64,000 nt of DNA from Cephalopachus bancanus (Eukaryota > Chordata > Mammalia > Primates > Tarsiidae), in the NCBI GenBank assembly GCA_027257055.1, contig JAPVLO010000232.1, positions 5,642,001 to 5,706,000 of the forward strand, written 5' to 3'. The notes beneath the pieces are model-generated. The model had not been told where the DNA came from, made no database searches, and was given only the letters and a program-made list of their open reading frames with translations. The translations under genes and the position numbers were made by a program. Shown in pieces: positions 16,560 through 28,115 of the stretch (the first letter of the stretch is position 1; every line of letters begins with the position of its first letter).

Positions 16560-16854
16560 GGCCGGGCTTGGTGCCTCAGCCTCTCAATCCCAGCACTTTG
16601 GGAGGCCGCGGTGAGTGGATAGCCTGAGCCCGCATGTTCAAGACCCGCCTGGGCAACTTGACGAGACCTCATCTCTACAACAAATCAAAAATTAGCTGGG
16701 CGTGGTAGCGCGTGCCTATAGTTCCAGCTACTCGGAAGGCTGAGGCGGAAGGATCGCCGGAGCCCAGCAGGTCGAGGCTGCGGTGGCCGGGAGCGGTCAC
16801 TGCACTCCAGTCTGGGTGACGGAATGAGACTCCTACTCAAAAAAAAAAAAAAAG
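16560..16854 (+). mobile_element. Alu dimer, lineage-specific type
   Basis: GGCCGGGCTTGGTGCCTCAG to an A-run. It carries the undeleted GGGCAACTTGACGAGACC form. A possible duplication GAATCAAAAACAA / GAATTAAAAACAA flanks it. Confidence 0.92.
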
Positions 16855-16871
16855 AATTAAAAACAAAAGAA

Positions 16872-17158
16872 GGCTGGCCATGGTGGCTCACACCTGTAAT
16901 CCCACACTTTAGGAAGCCAAGGTGAGAGGATTGCTTGAGCTCAGGAGTTGGAGACCAGCCTGGGAAACATAGCGAGACCTTGTCTGTACAAAAAATTAAA
17001 AATTAGCCAGGCATAGTGGCATGTGCCTGTAGTCCCAGTTTCTCAGGAGGCAAGGTGTAAGGATCACTGGAGCCCAGGAAGTCAAGGTTGCAGTGAGCTG
17101 TGATCATGCCACTGTGTGGCAGAGTGAAACCCTGACTCCAAAATAAATAAACAAATAA
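16872..17158 (+). mobile_element. Alu dimer, old AluJ-like
   Basis: GGCTGGCCATGGTGGCTCAC to AAATAAATAAACAAATAA. The linker is ACAAAAAATTAAAAATTAGCC. It sits directly downstream of the younger Alu. Confidence 0.85.
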
Positions 17159-17429
17159 GCAGTTAAGCTGAGAATATGCAAGGAAAGTCCTCAAGGGTAA
17201 AACCAGAACTCACATGGACCACACAACAGCAGCCAAGAGGGTCTGGCCCTGAAGGTAGAGCCATACCTTTGGACTTCAGACCCACCTTCCACGTGGGAAT
17301 GGGGCAGCCCCCAGGCTGCCCACAACAACTCACTGAACTCCAGCTTCCTGCAAAAGGCTGGGAGCCACGCAGGATCCCCTGCGTGTCAGCTTGGGCCACA
17401 GAGTGAGAATCCAATTCAAAAAAAATTAT

Positions 17430-17742
17430 TTAAAAAAATCAGTGGCTCGCACCTGTAATCCCAGCAGTTTAGGAGGCTGAGGCAGGAGGACTGCTTGAAG
17501 CCAGGAGTTCAAGACCAGCCTAGGCTACATAGCTAGGTTTTGCTAGGCTACGTAGCAAGACCTTGTCTCTATAAAAAATTTGCCAGGTAATTTTATAGGT
17601 GGCCAGTACACACCTATAGTCCCAGCTACTCGGGAGGCTGAGGTGGAAGGATCACCTGAGCCCAGGAGATCAAGGTTGTAGTGAGCTATGTTACCAGCTT
17701 GGGTGACAGAGTGAGACTGACTCTAAAAAAAGAAGGAAAGAA
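17430..17742 (+). mobile_element. Old Alu with a small internal duplication
   Basis: TCAGTGGCTCGCACCTGTAA to CTCTAAAAAAAGAAGGAAAG. CTAGGCTACATAGC / CTAGGCTACGTAGC is repeated in the left arm near 17520-17560. The flanking 17159-17410 carries sequence that I could not assign. Confidence 0.75.
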
Positions 17743-17862
17743 GAAATATTTTTAAAATGTAAACTACACCATAAAGAACACAATGGATGATGACTTAAGA
17801 GAAATAGGAAGAATCAAAGGAAGGAAATTTTTAAAATCTATAAGACATTAAGACAGGAAAAG

Positions 17863-18159
17863 GAGCCGGGCTCGGTGGCTCAGCCTGTAATCCCGCGCCT
17901 TTGGGAGGCTGAGGTGAGTGGATTGCCTGAGCCTGCGGGTTCGAGACCCGCCTGGGCAACGAGACCTCATCTCTACAATATATCAGAAAATCAACCGGGC
18001 GTGGTAGCACATGCCTGTAATTCCGGCTACTCGGAAGGCTGAGGCGGAAGGATCACTGGAGCCCAGCAGGCGAGGCTGCAGTGACTGGGAGCGGCCACTG
18101 CACTCCAGTCTGGGCGACCGAGTGAGACTCCAACAAAAAAAAAAAAAAAAAAAAAAAGA
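17863..18159 (+). mobile_element. Alu dimer, short-left-arm subfamily
   Basis: AGCCGGGCTCGGTGGCTCAG to a run of about 22 A. It has GGGCAACGAGACCTC and AATCAACC, an intermediate form of the subfamily marks. AAGACA(T) occurs on both sides (about 17839 and 18157). Confidence 0.92.
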
Positions 18160-18316
18160 CATAGGAAAAGGATTTGCGAGAAAATGACACAGAAGATAGA
18201 TGATGAAGGTCTAACATACGTATTATAGAGGTCCCTGATGAAGAAAACCAAAGCAACTGAATGGAAATAAAATTGAGATTTGTATTTCAAGAAAACATTG
18301 ATAAAATAGAAGACAA

Positions 18317-18604
18317 AGCCAGGCTCAGTGGCTCAGCTTTTGGGAGGCTGAGGCGAGTGGATTGCCTGAGCCCGCGGGTTCAAGACCTGCTTGGGTGACT
18401 TGGCGAGACCTCATCTCTACAATAAATAAAAAGAAATTAGCCAGGTGTGGTAGCGCGCACCTGTAGTTCCAGCTACTTGGAAGGCTGAGGCAGAAGGATC
18501 GCCAGAGCCCAGCAGGTCGAGACTGTGGTGGCTGGGAGCGGCTACTGCACTCCAGTCTGAGCGACTAAGTAAGACTCCAACTCAAAAAAAAAAAAAAAAA
18601 AAAA
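18317..18604 (+). mobile_element. Alu dimer, lineage-specific, with a head deletion
   Basis: GCCAGGCTCAGTGGCTCAG is followed directly by CTTTTGGGAGGCTGAGG, so CTGTAATCCCAGCA is lost. ATAGAAGACAA flanks both ends (18306 and 18604), a clear target-site duplication. Confidence 0.92.
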
Positions 18605-18631
18605 TAGAAGACAATTTGAAAGTGTGTATTA

Positions 18632-18772
<141 letters not shown>

Positions 18773-19514
18773 TTAATTACTTACTTTTATTTAAAACGCA
18801 TACATCATGTACTTAGGAAAACTGACCCATACTGGTCAACACCTCAAAATATTACATCTTACTTAGGTTAGTTAAAGTTTAGAAAAAATAATAATAAATT
18901 TTAAAGAGATATTACAGTGAACATGTTGGACTTTGCAGGAGAAGAAAAATATCCCTTGGTTGTCTGAGCAGAACAGTTAGAGAAAGAAAATCTTCAGACT
19001 TTTGCCAGGATTGAGGAGAGGAAGTGTAGATGAAGAACTCCGTGGCCAACCAGATCAAGCTTTTTAAAAATTATTTACTTTTTAAAATATTTTATTTTGA
19101 AGATATATGGTACAATCCAGGACAGATCAATCTTCTGAGAGTAAAGGCTGTGGTCGGATGGTGACAGTGTGAGGAGTTCAGGAAGAGTGTCTGTTCCTGG
19201 AGGATAAGCTTCCGTGGAGGGTGGAGAGGTCTTCGCTGGCATAGGCTGGCGCTGGTATAGGCCCCATGAGCGTCTGTGGGGGTAAGGCTCCTCTAGTTCA
19301 TCCTCAGAATTGGACAGAGAGGGCCTGGGAGACCTTTCCTGTCCCAGCATGGTTGGCCTGGGCCATTGTGCCAGTCGTCATTGGCAAAACATGAATTTGA
19401 GTAAATACTCAGTGGAGGCCTTGACCCAGGCCAGTGCCATCCTATAGAAACAGAGTGCAAAACACATATGTAATTTGAAATTCATTCGTAGTCACATTGA
19501 AAAGGGAAAAAGAA

Positions 19515-20090
19515 GGCCGGGTGTGGTGGCTCACGCCTGTGATCCCAGCACTTTGTTTTGTTTTTTTTTTTTTTTGAGTTGGAGTCTCACTCGGTCGCCC
19601 AAACTGGAGTGCGGTGGCCGCTTCCGGCCACGGCGCCTCGACCTGCTGGGCTCCGGCGATCCTTCCGCCTCAGCCTTCCAAGGAGCTGGAATTACAGGCA
19701 TGCGCTACCATGCCCAGCTGATTTTTTGATTTATTGTATAGATGAGGTCTCGCTGCCCAGGCGGGTCTCGAACCCACGGGCTCAGGCAGTCCGCTCATCT
19801 CAGCCTCCCAAAGGGATCCCAGCACTTTGGAAGGTTAAGGCAAGAGGATTGTCGGAGTCCAGGGTTTCAAGACCAGCCTGGGCAACTTGGTGAGACCTTG
19901 TCTCTGCGATAAATCAAAAAAATTAACCAGGCGTGGTGGTGCGTGCCTGTAGCTCCTGCTACTTGGAAAACTGAGGCGGAAGGACCACCTGAACCCAGCA
20001 GGTTGAGGCTGCGGTGGCCGTGAGTGTGCCACTGTACTCCAGCCTGGGTGACACTGAGATTCCGATTCAAAAAAAAAAGAAAAAGAAAAA
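19515..20090 (+). mobile_element. Old Alu interrupted by a younger Alu
   Basis: The outer element runs GGCCGGGTGTGGTGGCTCAC at 19515-19556 and resumes at 19830-20090 to GATTCAAAAAAAAAAG. The interruption is the antisense Alu at 19557-19814, flanked by GATCCCAGCACTTTG twice. Confidence 0.92.
19557..19814 (-). mobile_element. Inserted Alu, short-left-arm subfamily, 5' truncated
   Basis: T-run to CAGCCTCCCAAAGG in antisense. It carries GAGGTCTCGCTGCCCAGGCG and GCTGATTTTTTGATTTATTG, the complements of the subfamily marks. The 15-base target-site duplication is at 19542-19556 and 19815-19829. Confidence 0.95.
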
Positions 20091-20542
20091 GAAATGGGTT
20101 AAGTTATTTCTGATATATTTTATTAAACCCAGTATACCCCCAGATGACACACTCAGTGTGTCGACCCTCAGCCGAGCGTCTTGAGCGTCCAGGGAGGGGC
20201 ACAAGGCCATGGGTGCTGCACCCAAATCGCCCAGGCCCCCGGAGGAGGCTCACTCCCAGCCTGACACCTGTGCAGGCCACTGCCGATGCTGGGGTCAGGA
20301 CAGCTCCCATGACCCGCTGCAGGTGGGGGTGGCATGGGAGGTGACAGTGGGCTCTGCCCCGGGGATGACCGGAGGGCAGCAGCAGGTGACAAGGGGGTAA
20401 CCAGAAAGGGGGTGTACTTCAGGGCTGTGGGGAGCGAGGGGCGCAGCGTCCATGCTCCCGGGCCTCCTCGTCCAGCCTCCAGGGACCACCAGAGCAGGGT
20501 CGGCCGACGGTGCCTCCCTCTGGCTCTTTGCCTCCCACCTAG

Positions 20543-20758
<216 letters not shown>

Positions 20759-22908
20759 TGAGCGCCCGCCCGCCAACTTCCCCGGGAGAACACCTGGGCC
20801 TCTTCTGGGTGCACTGGCTGCGCATGGGTGCCTGGGGACCCAGGCAGTGCCGGGGAGGAGTATGGGACGTGGTGTGGCGGTGCATGGGGATGGAGGGGTG
20901 GCAGTGCAGGTGGGTGATGGTGTACGGGGGGCTGGGGCCATGCACAGGGGCTCATGGGAGCCGCAGGGCCTCCCAGGCGCTTGCCAGTGGCTCGGAACAC
21001 CATCTGTAGGGCTGCGGCTGCTGCATGGCCAGTCTGGCACAGGAAGGGGTGATGCCCCTATCCTGTGTCCCTCCTGGTTGACTGTGAGAGCCACCCTCTG
21101 GCCTTCTCCCATTTTGCTGCTGTGTTGAACATGGGGTGACCCCTTTGGGTAGTTGAGCGCTGACACCAGCAACATAGTGTGGCTTGCCTTCATAACACAG
21201 CCGAGTCTTGGGGGGGCACACCAGCAGCAGCCTGTCAGACTAAGGCTCCCCATCTCTGCCCGGAGCTTGGCTCCCACTGGGATGTCCTTACGCAGGATGC
21301 TGTGTGCCAGACCTTCCCCAGACCCCAGCAATTCATAGATCCTGGCTTGCAGAGTCCACCCAGAGGCAGAGAACTGCATGTGTATACACGGGCGTGTATA
21401 CTTGGGCGTGTGCATGCGTCGGGAGCAATTAAGTACTTTTGCCTTTGTTTAACTGCTGGATCCTGGTGTCCCATCCGTGTGTAGCTGAATTGTCACTGAC
21501 TTGTAGGCCCGAAGTTCTTTGTCTTAGGCGCTCCGGGGGTGATGGAGGGGCGAGCCATCCAGGGCCTGCTCCTTCCTGCCCTGGCTGTGGTCTTTTCAGG
21601 ACCCCTGGGCTTCACAGCTGCATTTCCTGTGGGGAGGCGTGTCTGGGCGTGGGTGTGTGTGCAGTTCGTGTTGATCCCATTTACCAGGCAGCTCCTGTGA
21701 CAGCCCACAGGGCGAAGGGCCTTCCTTGGGTGGGGCAGCACGGCCTGGCTGGGCGTGCCCGCAGGCACCAGACTTCAAAAGGCTGCTCATTCCTTTTTAA
21801 CTCACTTTTCATTTTCCTGAAAATGAAAATTTTCAGGTTGGTTGTAGAGTCTGAATTAATCGAAAAATGTTTTCATTACACAAATAATGCATCATAATTA
21901 AAAAAGTTAGAAATCGTAGATATACGGATGAGGAAAAAAATCAGTGTTATCCCCAGAGGTTTCCCTTGTAAAAGTGTCTCCTAGGATTATTGTCGTACCA
22001 TCCGAGACTCATCTACATTCTGTATTTTGTGCGCATGAAGTTACCAAGTACACTGTTATATCATGTAACATCATAGGGGCCATTCAGATACATCCTGGGC
22101 TGCTTTCTGAAACACATCTAAGTCGTGCTGACTCGTGCAGGCTCCTCTGTTTGGATTGATCACTGCAGATCCCCAAGGACAGTATGAGCCCAGTGTATTC
22201 TCACATAGAGGAACCTGTGCAGGTGGACGGCACCACGTGATGTTCCTGCTGTCAGTGATGGCTTCTGGGCGAGTCAGGCTTAAAAAGAACCTGGGATGCA
22301 GTCTACGGGCATGTAGTCAATCATTGCGGCCATTGCTTTCCCTCAGATACGCAAGGACCCTTCCCCAGCGTTCTCTGAGCACCCGTGGGCCGTTCCTGGG
22401 GCCACCAAAGTCCTTGGTCTCTCGGAGCACCACTGAGGGCCATTCATGGGTGGCGGCTCCTGCCTGAGCTCCCTCCCAGGGTGTCTCCTGGCGTCACGCA
22501 AGGCTGTGGGAATTGGATGGCGCTGTCATGTTGCCACCACTGCCCGTCCTTGAGCCTCTGTTGGTGATTCCCCCTGCTCAGACATAAGCAGCTAAACAAC
22601 AGGAAGCTTCTTAGCCCTCCACTCCTTCCACAGATGTTACTCTGCTGTGCATGTCGCATTTATTTGTCATTTGGTGGCTTGTTTCCTTCTTAACAGTAGG
22701 GACTCAGGGTTACCATTTGTTACTATCACTGGTTGGTTTCTCTGGCTCAGACTGCCCCAGGTATGGGCAGTGGCCACCACCTGGGGCTGGTGTTGCTCGT
22801 CAGTACTGCCTGCCTTCACCCTGTGACACTCTGGGCTCAGCTTGTGCTTTTCCTGCCCAATCCTTCAGTCTATTGTCTCTCCAAGGAGTCCTTTAGGTGG
22901 AAGATGAT

Positions 22909-23199
22909 TTTTTTTTTTGAGTTGGAGTCTCACTCTGTCACCCAGACTGGAGTGCAGTGGCCGCTCCCGGCCACCACAGCCTCGACCTGCTGGGCTCCGG
23001 CGATCCTTCTGCCTCAGCCTTCCGAGTAACTGGAACTACAGGTGCGCGATACCACACCCGGCTAATTTTTTGATTAATTGTAGAGATGAGGTCTCGGCAA
23101 GTTGCCCTAGCGGGTCTTGAACCCATGGGCTCAGGCAATCCACTCACCTCAGCCTCCCAAGACATGGTATTACAGGCTGAGCCACCGAACCCGGCTGGA
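22909..23199 (-). mobile_element. Alu dimer, lineage-specific type
   Basis: TTTTTTTTTTGAGTTGGAGT to GAGCCACCGAACCCGGCTGG. The complement of the linker is TTTTTTGATTAATTGTAGAG. GGAAGATGAT and GGAAAACGAT flank it, a possible diverged duplication. Confidence 0.92.
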
Positions 23200-23309
23200 A
23201 AACGATATTTAAACACTAAGTCTGGGTGTTAGGTGTTCACATTGCTGCTGGGGGCTGGGGTCACTGTTCCTAGGCCTTTTTGTTAGTCAGAACCAGGAGA
23301 TACTTGCAT

Positions 23310-23762
23310 ATCCTGTATTAGGTTCATGGCTGCTGTCACAAAGTACCACACAGCAAGTGGTTAAAAACAACAGAAGTTTATTCTCTTACAGTCCTGGAGG
23401 CTAGAAGTCTGAGATCCAGGTGTCGGCAGGGCTGTGCCCCTCTGAGACTTGGACAGAATCTTCCTTGCCTCTTCCTGGCCTCTGGTGATGGCATCAGTCC
23501 TGTCATTCCTGGGATTGTAGCAGCGTTGCCTAGCTTCTGTCTTCACAAGGCCTTCTCCCTGGGGGTCACGGTCTCTTTTGTCTCTCCTCTTCCTGAAAGG
23601 ACATCTGTCATGCTGGATGAAGGGCCTGCCTTGCTCTGCCAGCAGAACTCACCTTAACCAGTTATATTTGCAATGACCTGTTTTCCAATAAGGTCATGTT
23701 CTGCGGTCCTGGGGGCAAGCACTTGACATGTCTTTTTCAGAGACACACGCTTCAACCCATAG
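23310..23762 (-). mobile_element. MaLR (MLT1-type) solo LTR
   Basis: In antisense it runs GGCTGCTGTCACAAAGTACC, then CAGAAGTTTATTCTCTTACA, TCCTGGAGGCTAGAAGTC, and ends near CACGCTTCAACCCATA. This order is typical of reverse MLT1 LTRs. The assignment comes from remembered consensus, not a search. Confidence 0.65.
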
Positions 23763-24599
23763 AATGAGTGTGTCTGTGCATTTTTATGTAGCTATCTAAA
23801 TATTAAAGCTATGAGCTTATACTGATACTTGTAACTGCAGTTCAAACTGTAAAGTTCATTCTGAACGCCTCTTTTCAATTTTTCTGACTTTCTTATGCAA
23901 CGAGAACCCTCACGTCATTATGCTCAGCATATTTACTCACTTGCTCAGTCCCGGTAAGCAGGGGAAGTCGTTTCAGAATTGCTCATCTTTACCACTGTGA
24001 AATGCAGACCTACCAACTATAGTTCAATACTTGCTGTTGTTGTTTCTTTAGATTGAGAGCATATATGCAGTCAAAATATTGTGTTTGAAAGTTCTTTGGA
24101 ATTGTGGAGTGACAAGATCTGGGTTTCTATCCTTTTTCCTTAAACAACTGAAAAACTGTTTTCAGACACTGGAGCCTTCCCTGAGGTGACAGAAATAGAT
24201 GCGATGAGACTGGGTCTCTTGGTGTTCTGCCTGGAATCACTTTCTGGACCAAGGACAGAGAGATGCAATCCAAGGACAGCTTGGAAGCCTTGCGTAGTAG
24301 AGGAGACAAGCTAGAACTTGGGGAAGTTGAGACAGTTGGGATTTGCAGAATGTAGTGTGGGTGACGCTTCACAGTAGAACAGCTCCTGAAACCACTGCAG
24401 GTACCCCCTGGTCTTCACTCGAAAGGTAAACTGTGCGTGCTGGGAAGCTGTAAGCAGAAGAATTCCCACAGCTCACATGGGGCCAGAGCTGTCCGAGTTC
24501 TCCCCAGCAAAAATGGAGAAATCTTGTAGAACACTTGGCCACTCAGTAGAGTTCTAGGACAGCTTTGCCTTAGCAGTAGGGCTAAACTGGCTCTGGGTG

Positions 24600-25310
24600 C
24601 TAACTATTCTGTCCACCCTAGAAACGCCAAAAACAAGTCATGAAAGGGTCCAGCTGATTCGCAAGTAACTTAACTACCTGCCCTCCAACCCCAAAACCCT
24701 CACACTCTCTAAAAAACAGTAGCAACATCAAGACACTCAACAACATGACATCACACTATCCAGCACCCAATCCAGAATTGCAAGTTATGCCAAGAACCAT
24801 GGAAATGTAACCTATAACCAGGAGGAAAACCAATCAGCAAAAACAGACACAGAAATGACAGCAATGATGGACTCCACAGACAAGGATTTTAAGAGAGTAT
24901 TCCCAAGGACTCAAAGGAGAACACGTGTCATACAGAGATAAATGGATGTCGTGTAAAATAATAAAATGCATTAAAGCTGAAAAGGCAATATCTGAAAATG
25001 AAGAATTCACTAGTTGGGCTGATTATCAGATTATATTTTGCAGAAAGTCAGTGAGTTTGGAATTATCATAGTAGAAACAATCTAGACTGAAACACAGAGA
25101 AAAAAATAATTTAAGAAAGTGAGTTAAGAAGCACCACAGCGAATTGTGGGACATCAGGTGTTCTACTATGCCTGTACCTGGAATTCCAGTACGAGGTTGC
25201 AGGTGGGCAGAAAAAAAAAATCTGAAAATGTATGGCCTAAAATTTTCCAAATTTGTGAAAGCTATACAGATACAAGAAGCTCAATGAACCTCAAGCACAA
25301 TAAGCACAAT
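24600..25310 (+). mobile_element. Old L1/HAL1 ORF1-region fragment
   Basis: CAGAAATGACAGCAATGATG, ACAAGGATTTTAAGAG, CTAGACTGAAACACAGAG and TTTTCCAAATTTGTGAAAG follow the order of mammalian L1 ORF1 and its upstream part in sense. It is heavily mutated. The following 25311-25590 is unassigned. Confidence 0.6.
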
Positions 25311-25589
25311 GGAAGGTCACTCTGGGCCTAGCCCTGACCAGTGTCATAGGTGGAAACTGAGTCTCAATCTAGCCAAGTGTGGAGTTGGGCTTAGGATATT
25401 GGTGCTGAACCTTAGTTTTCCTGCAAGGGGATTGCAGTTAGTTTGGAAACCCCAAAGTCTGAGGGAGCAGCCCTCCACAGAACTGCCTCCACTGCAGGCA
25501 TCAGCCACATATTTGGGGTCCCCGGGGCACCCTCACTTCTGACCTGCTGGCTACAGATTGAGGGTCCACCCCAACTCAGCTCCATGAGA

Positions 25590-26420
25590 GAAAGACTCGC
25601 AGCACTCGCTCAGCACACTCTACTTAAAATTCTTGTTCATTGTGACAAAAGGATACAGATTAGAGACACACAGGGTAGAATCCGGGAAGGTTCCCACACA
25701 GGGTGTCCCTTGTCCTCTGGCACTCGTCGCCCTCCTAGCTGCAAAGCATAACAGTACTTGAAAAGTACTGCTGGGCGAAGTGGCTCAAGCTTGTAATCCA
25801 GCACTTTGGGATGCTGAGGCGAGAGGACTGCCTGAGTGCAGGGGTTTAAGACCAGCCTGGGCAACTTGGCGAGTCCTTATCTCTACAATAAATAAAAAAA
25901 TCAGCTGGGCACAGTGGTGCGTACCTGTGATTCTGGCTACTTGGAAGGCGAGGTGGAAGGATCTCCTGAGCCCAGCATGTTGAGGCTGTGGTGGCTGTGA
26001 GCTTGCCACTCCATCCTGGGTGACAGAGTGAGACTCCAACTCAAAAAAAAAAAGAAAAAGAAAAGTACTGCTGACCAGGAGAGCTCTCTTTGGTGTTAGT
26101 GTCCAGAGTCTTCTTTGGGGTCTCATTTACTAAGTCGTGATTGACTGAGCTGTCAGCATGATTAAGTTTAGCCCCCAGTCCTCCTTCCCTCCCAGGAGGC
26201 TGGCTGAGGTCACCAGCCCCAGCTTTCTGGTCACATGGTTGCTCCTTCTGGTGTGCTGTCCCCCACCCTGAGACATCTTGCTAGCATAAACTCAGATGCT
26301 GTCCTTAGTAACTCATTAACTTCAAGGGTTTAGAGACTGTCTCCCAGAACCAGGGATAGAGGCCAGCCAAGTCCTTCTACCTAGTTGTCAGTAAATATCT
26401 TATGTTGATAAATAAAGAAA
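25590..26420 (-). mobile_element. Possible ERVL/MaLR LTR, split by an Alu
   Basis: Text such as ATTGTGACAAAAGGATACAG and CACACAGGGTAGAATCC upstream of the Alu, with CTCATTTACTAAGTCGTGAT and CTTCAAGGGTTTAGAGAC after it, resembles antisense LTR sequence and the block at 33.98-34.5 kb. The family is not established. Confidence 0.35.
25770..26060 (+). mobile_element. Alu dimer with target-site duplication
   Basis: GCTGGGCGAAGTGGCTCAAG to AAAAAAAAAAAAGAAAAA. GAAAAGTACT is found at 25760-25769 and at 26061-26070. The linker is ACAATAAATAAAAAAATCAG. Confidence 0.92.
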
Positions 26421-26512
26421 ATGTAGTAGAAGTGTTTTGTTTGGAAATACAGAATAAGTAATATATCATGTGTCATATACATGTATTTTTAATTAAGAGT
26501 TTTAATAATAAG

Positions 26513-27110
26513 GCTGAGTGCAGTGGCTCACACCTGTAATTCCAGCACTTTGGGAAGCAAGGTGGGAGGAATGCTTGAAGCCAGGAGTTCAAGACCAGCC
26601 TGGACAACATAGCAAGAACCCACCTCTACAAAAAATAAAGTTAGCTGGGTGTGATGGTGTATGCCTGTAGTCCCAGCTACTCAAGAGGCTGAGGTAAGCC
26701 GGGCTCAGTGGCTTAGCCTGTAATCCTGCGCTTTGGGAGGCCGAGGTGAGTGGATTGCCTGAGCCCACGGGTTTGAGACCCCCCTGCGCAACTTGGCGAG
26801 ACCTCATCTCTACAATAAATCAAAAAATTAGCCGGGTGTGGTAGCACGTGCCTGTAGTTCCAGCTCCTTGGAAGGCTGAGGCGGAAGGATTGCTGGAGCC
26901 CAGCAGGTCGAGGTTGCAGTGGCCGGAAGCGGTCACTGCACTCCAGTCTGGGTGACAGAGTGAGACTCCAACTCAAAAAAAAAAAAAAAAAAAAGAGGCT
27001 GAGGTGGAAGGACCTCAAGCCCGGGCGGTTGAGGCTGCAGTGAGCTGTGAGCATACCATTGCAGTCCAGCCTGGGCAACAGAGTGAGACCTTATCTCTAG
27101 AAAAAAATAA
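26513..27110 (+). mobile_element. Old AluJ-like element interrupted by a younger Alu
   Basis: The left arm and start of the right arm are at 26513-26695; the rest of the right arm is at 27006-27110. The break is duplicated AAGAGGCTGAGGT. Confidence 0.92.
26696..26992 (+). mobile_element. Inserted Alu, lineage-specific type
   Basis: AAGCCGGGCTCAGTGGCTTA to a 20-base A-run. AAGAGGCTGAGGT at 26683-26695 and 26993-27005 is the 13-base target-site duplication. Confidence 0.95.
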
Positions 27111-27489
27111 TAACGTTATAGGGAGTAATTGCATTACTTTGACAGCTTTACATCTCAGTTATGTCATAGACAACATAAATTAAGGCCTGCTTTCAAAATC
27201 TGATCATTTTAAGCATTCTTACTTTGAGAAAACATTGTGTCCAAAGCAGATATTTTAAAAACTTGCATTACATAAGTAATGCGTCTCATGTTGGTGCTCG
27301 ACTCCCTTTAGGTGATTATGGATGGAGACTGCCATGTGGGCAGCAGTTTTGCAAGTTGTAATGCTGTGAAGGGCGTCCTAGTGGCAAGCAGTGCTCAGGA
27401 AGTACTGGGGAGCAGGTTTCCCTCACCTGAGCTCCACCCTAACACGGCTGCCTCTTCCGTCAGTGCTTCCTCGAAGAACAGGTGTATGA

Positions 27490-28115
27490 ACAAGGTTCAG
27501 ACACAGAGACATATGAAGTCCACATATAGATACATGTACACACATGCGGAAGTACACATGTAGACAAACATATCCCCATGCAGACATACATGTCATACAC
27601 ATGCAGAAATACAAGTGCAGACAAATCCCCATGGGGAAACACATATGTTATCCACATGCAGAAATACCTACACAGACAAACATATATCCATGCAGACACA
27701 CACATCATATACACATGCAGAAATATATACACAGACACATGCACATCCTCGTATGGACACATATGCACACATGCAGAAATACACATGCCGATATACACTC
27801 CCATGTGGATATACATATAAACGTGCAGGAATATACATATTCATTCCCATGAGGACACACATATCATATACACATGCAGAAATACATGGATACACCCATC
27901 CTCAGGCAGACATACATATTATATACAAATGCAGAAGTACACACACACACAAATCCCCCTGCGGACGTACACATCACATACACAAGCATAAATACCCACA
28001 CAGATACACACACACACACACACGCGTGCGCGCGCAGAAATACAGGCACACGCACATCCCTATGCAGACATACAGAAGCACACACATGCAGACAGACGCA
28101 CATGCCCAGCGTTGT
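27490..28115. repeat. Degenerate minisatellite, unit about 55 bp, roughly 10-11 copies
   Basis: ATGCAGAAATAC or a near match recurs at about 27601, 27656, 27715, 27772, 27826, 27872, 27928, 27985 and 28034, spaced 46-59 bases. Between these are ACATATCATATACACATGCA and CAGACAAACATAT.CC variants. It ends in a (CA)n then CGCGTGCGCGCGC run at 28003-28035. Few stops occur in some frames on both strands, giving false reading frames of up to 173 codons. Confidence 0.9.

Noticed and set aside
16142..16891. Open frames containing [23 protein letters not shown] text
   Set aside because: Translated antisense Alu. The same peptide recurs at 7.5, 19.6, 22.9, 26.7, 43.7, 55.5, 56.2 kb and elsewhere.
28003..28035. 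Possible promoter or CpG island
   Set aside because: The CG steps are only the end of a dinucleotide run within the minisatellite. No CpG island or transcription start context was seen anywhere in the window.
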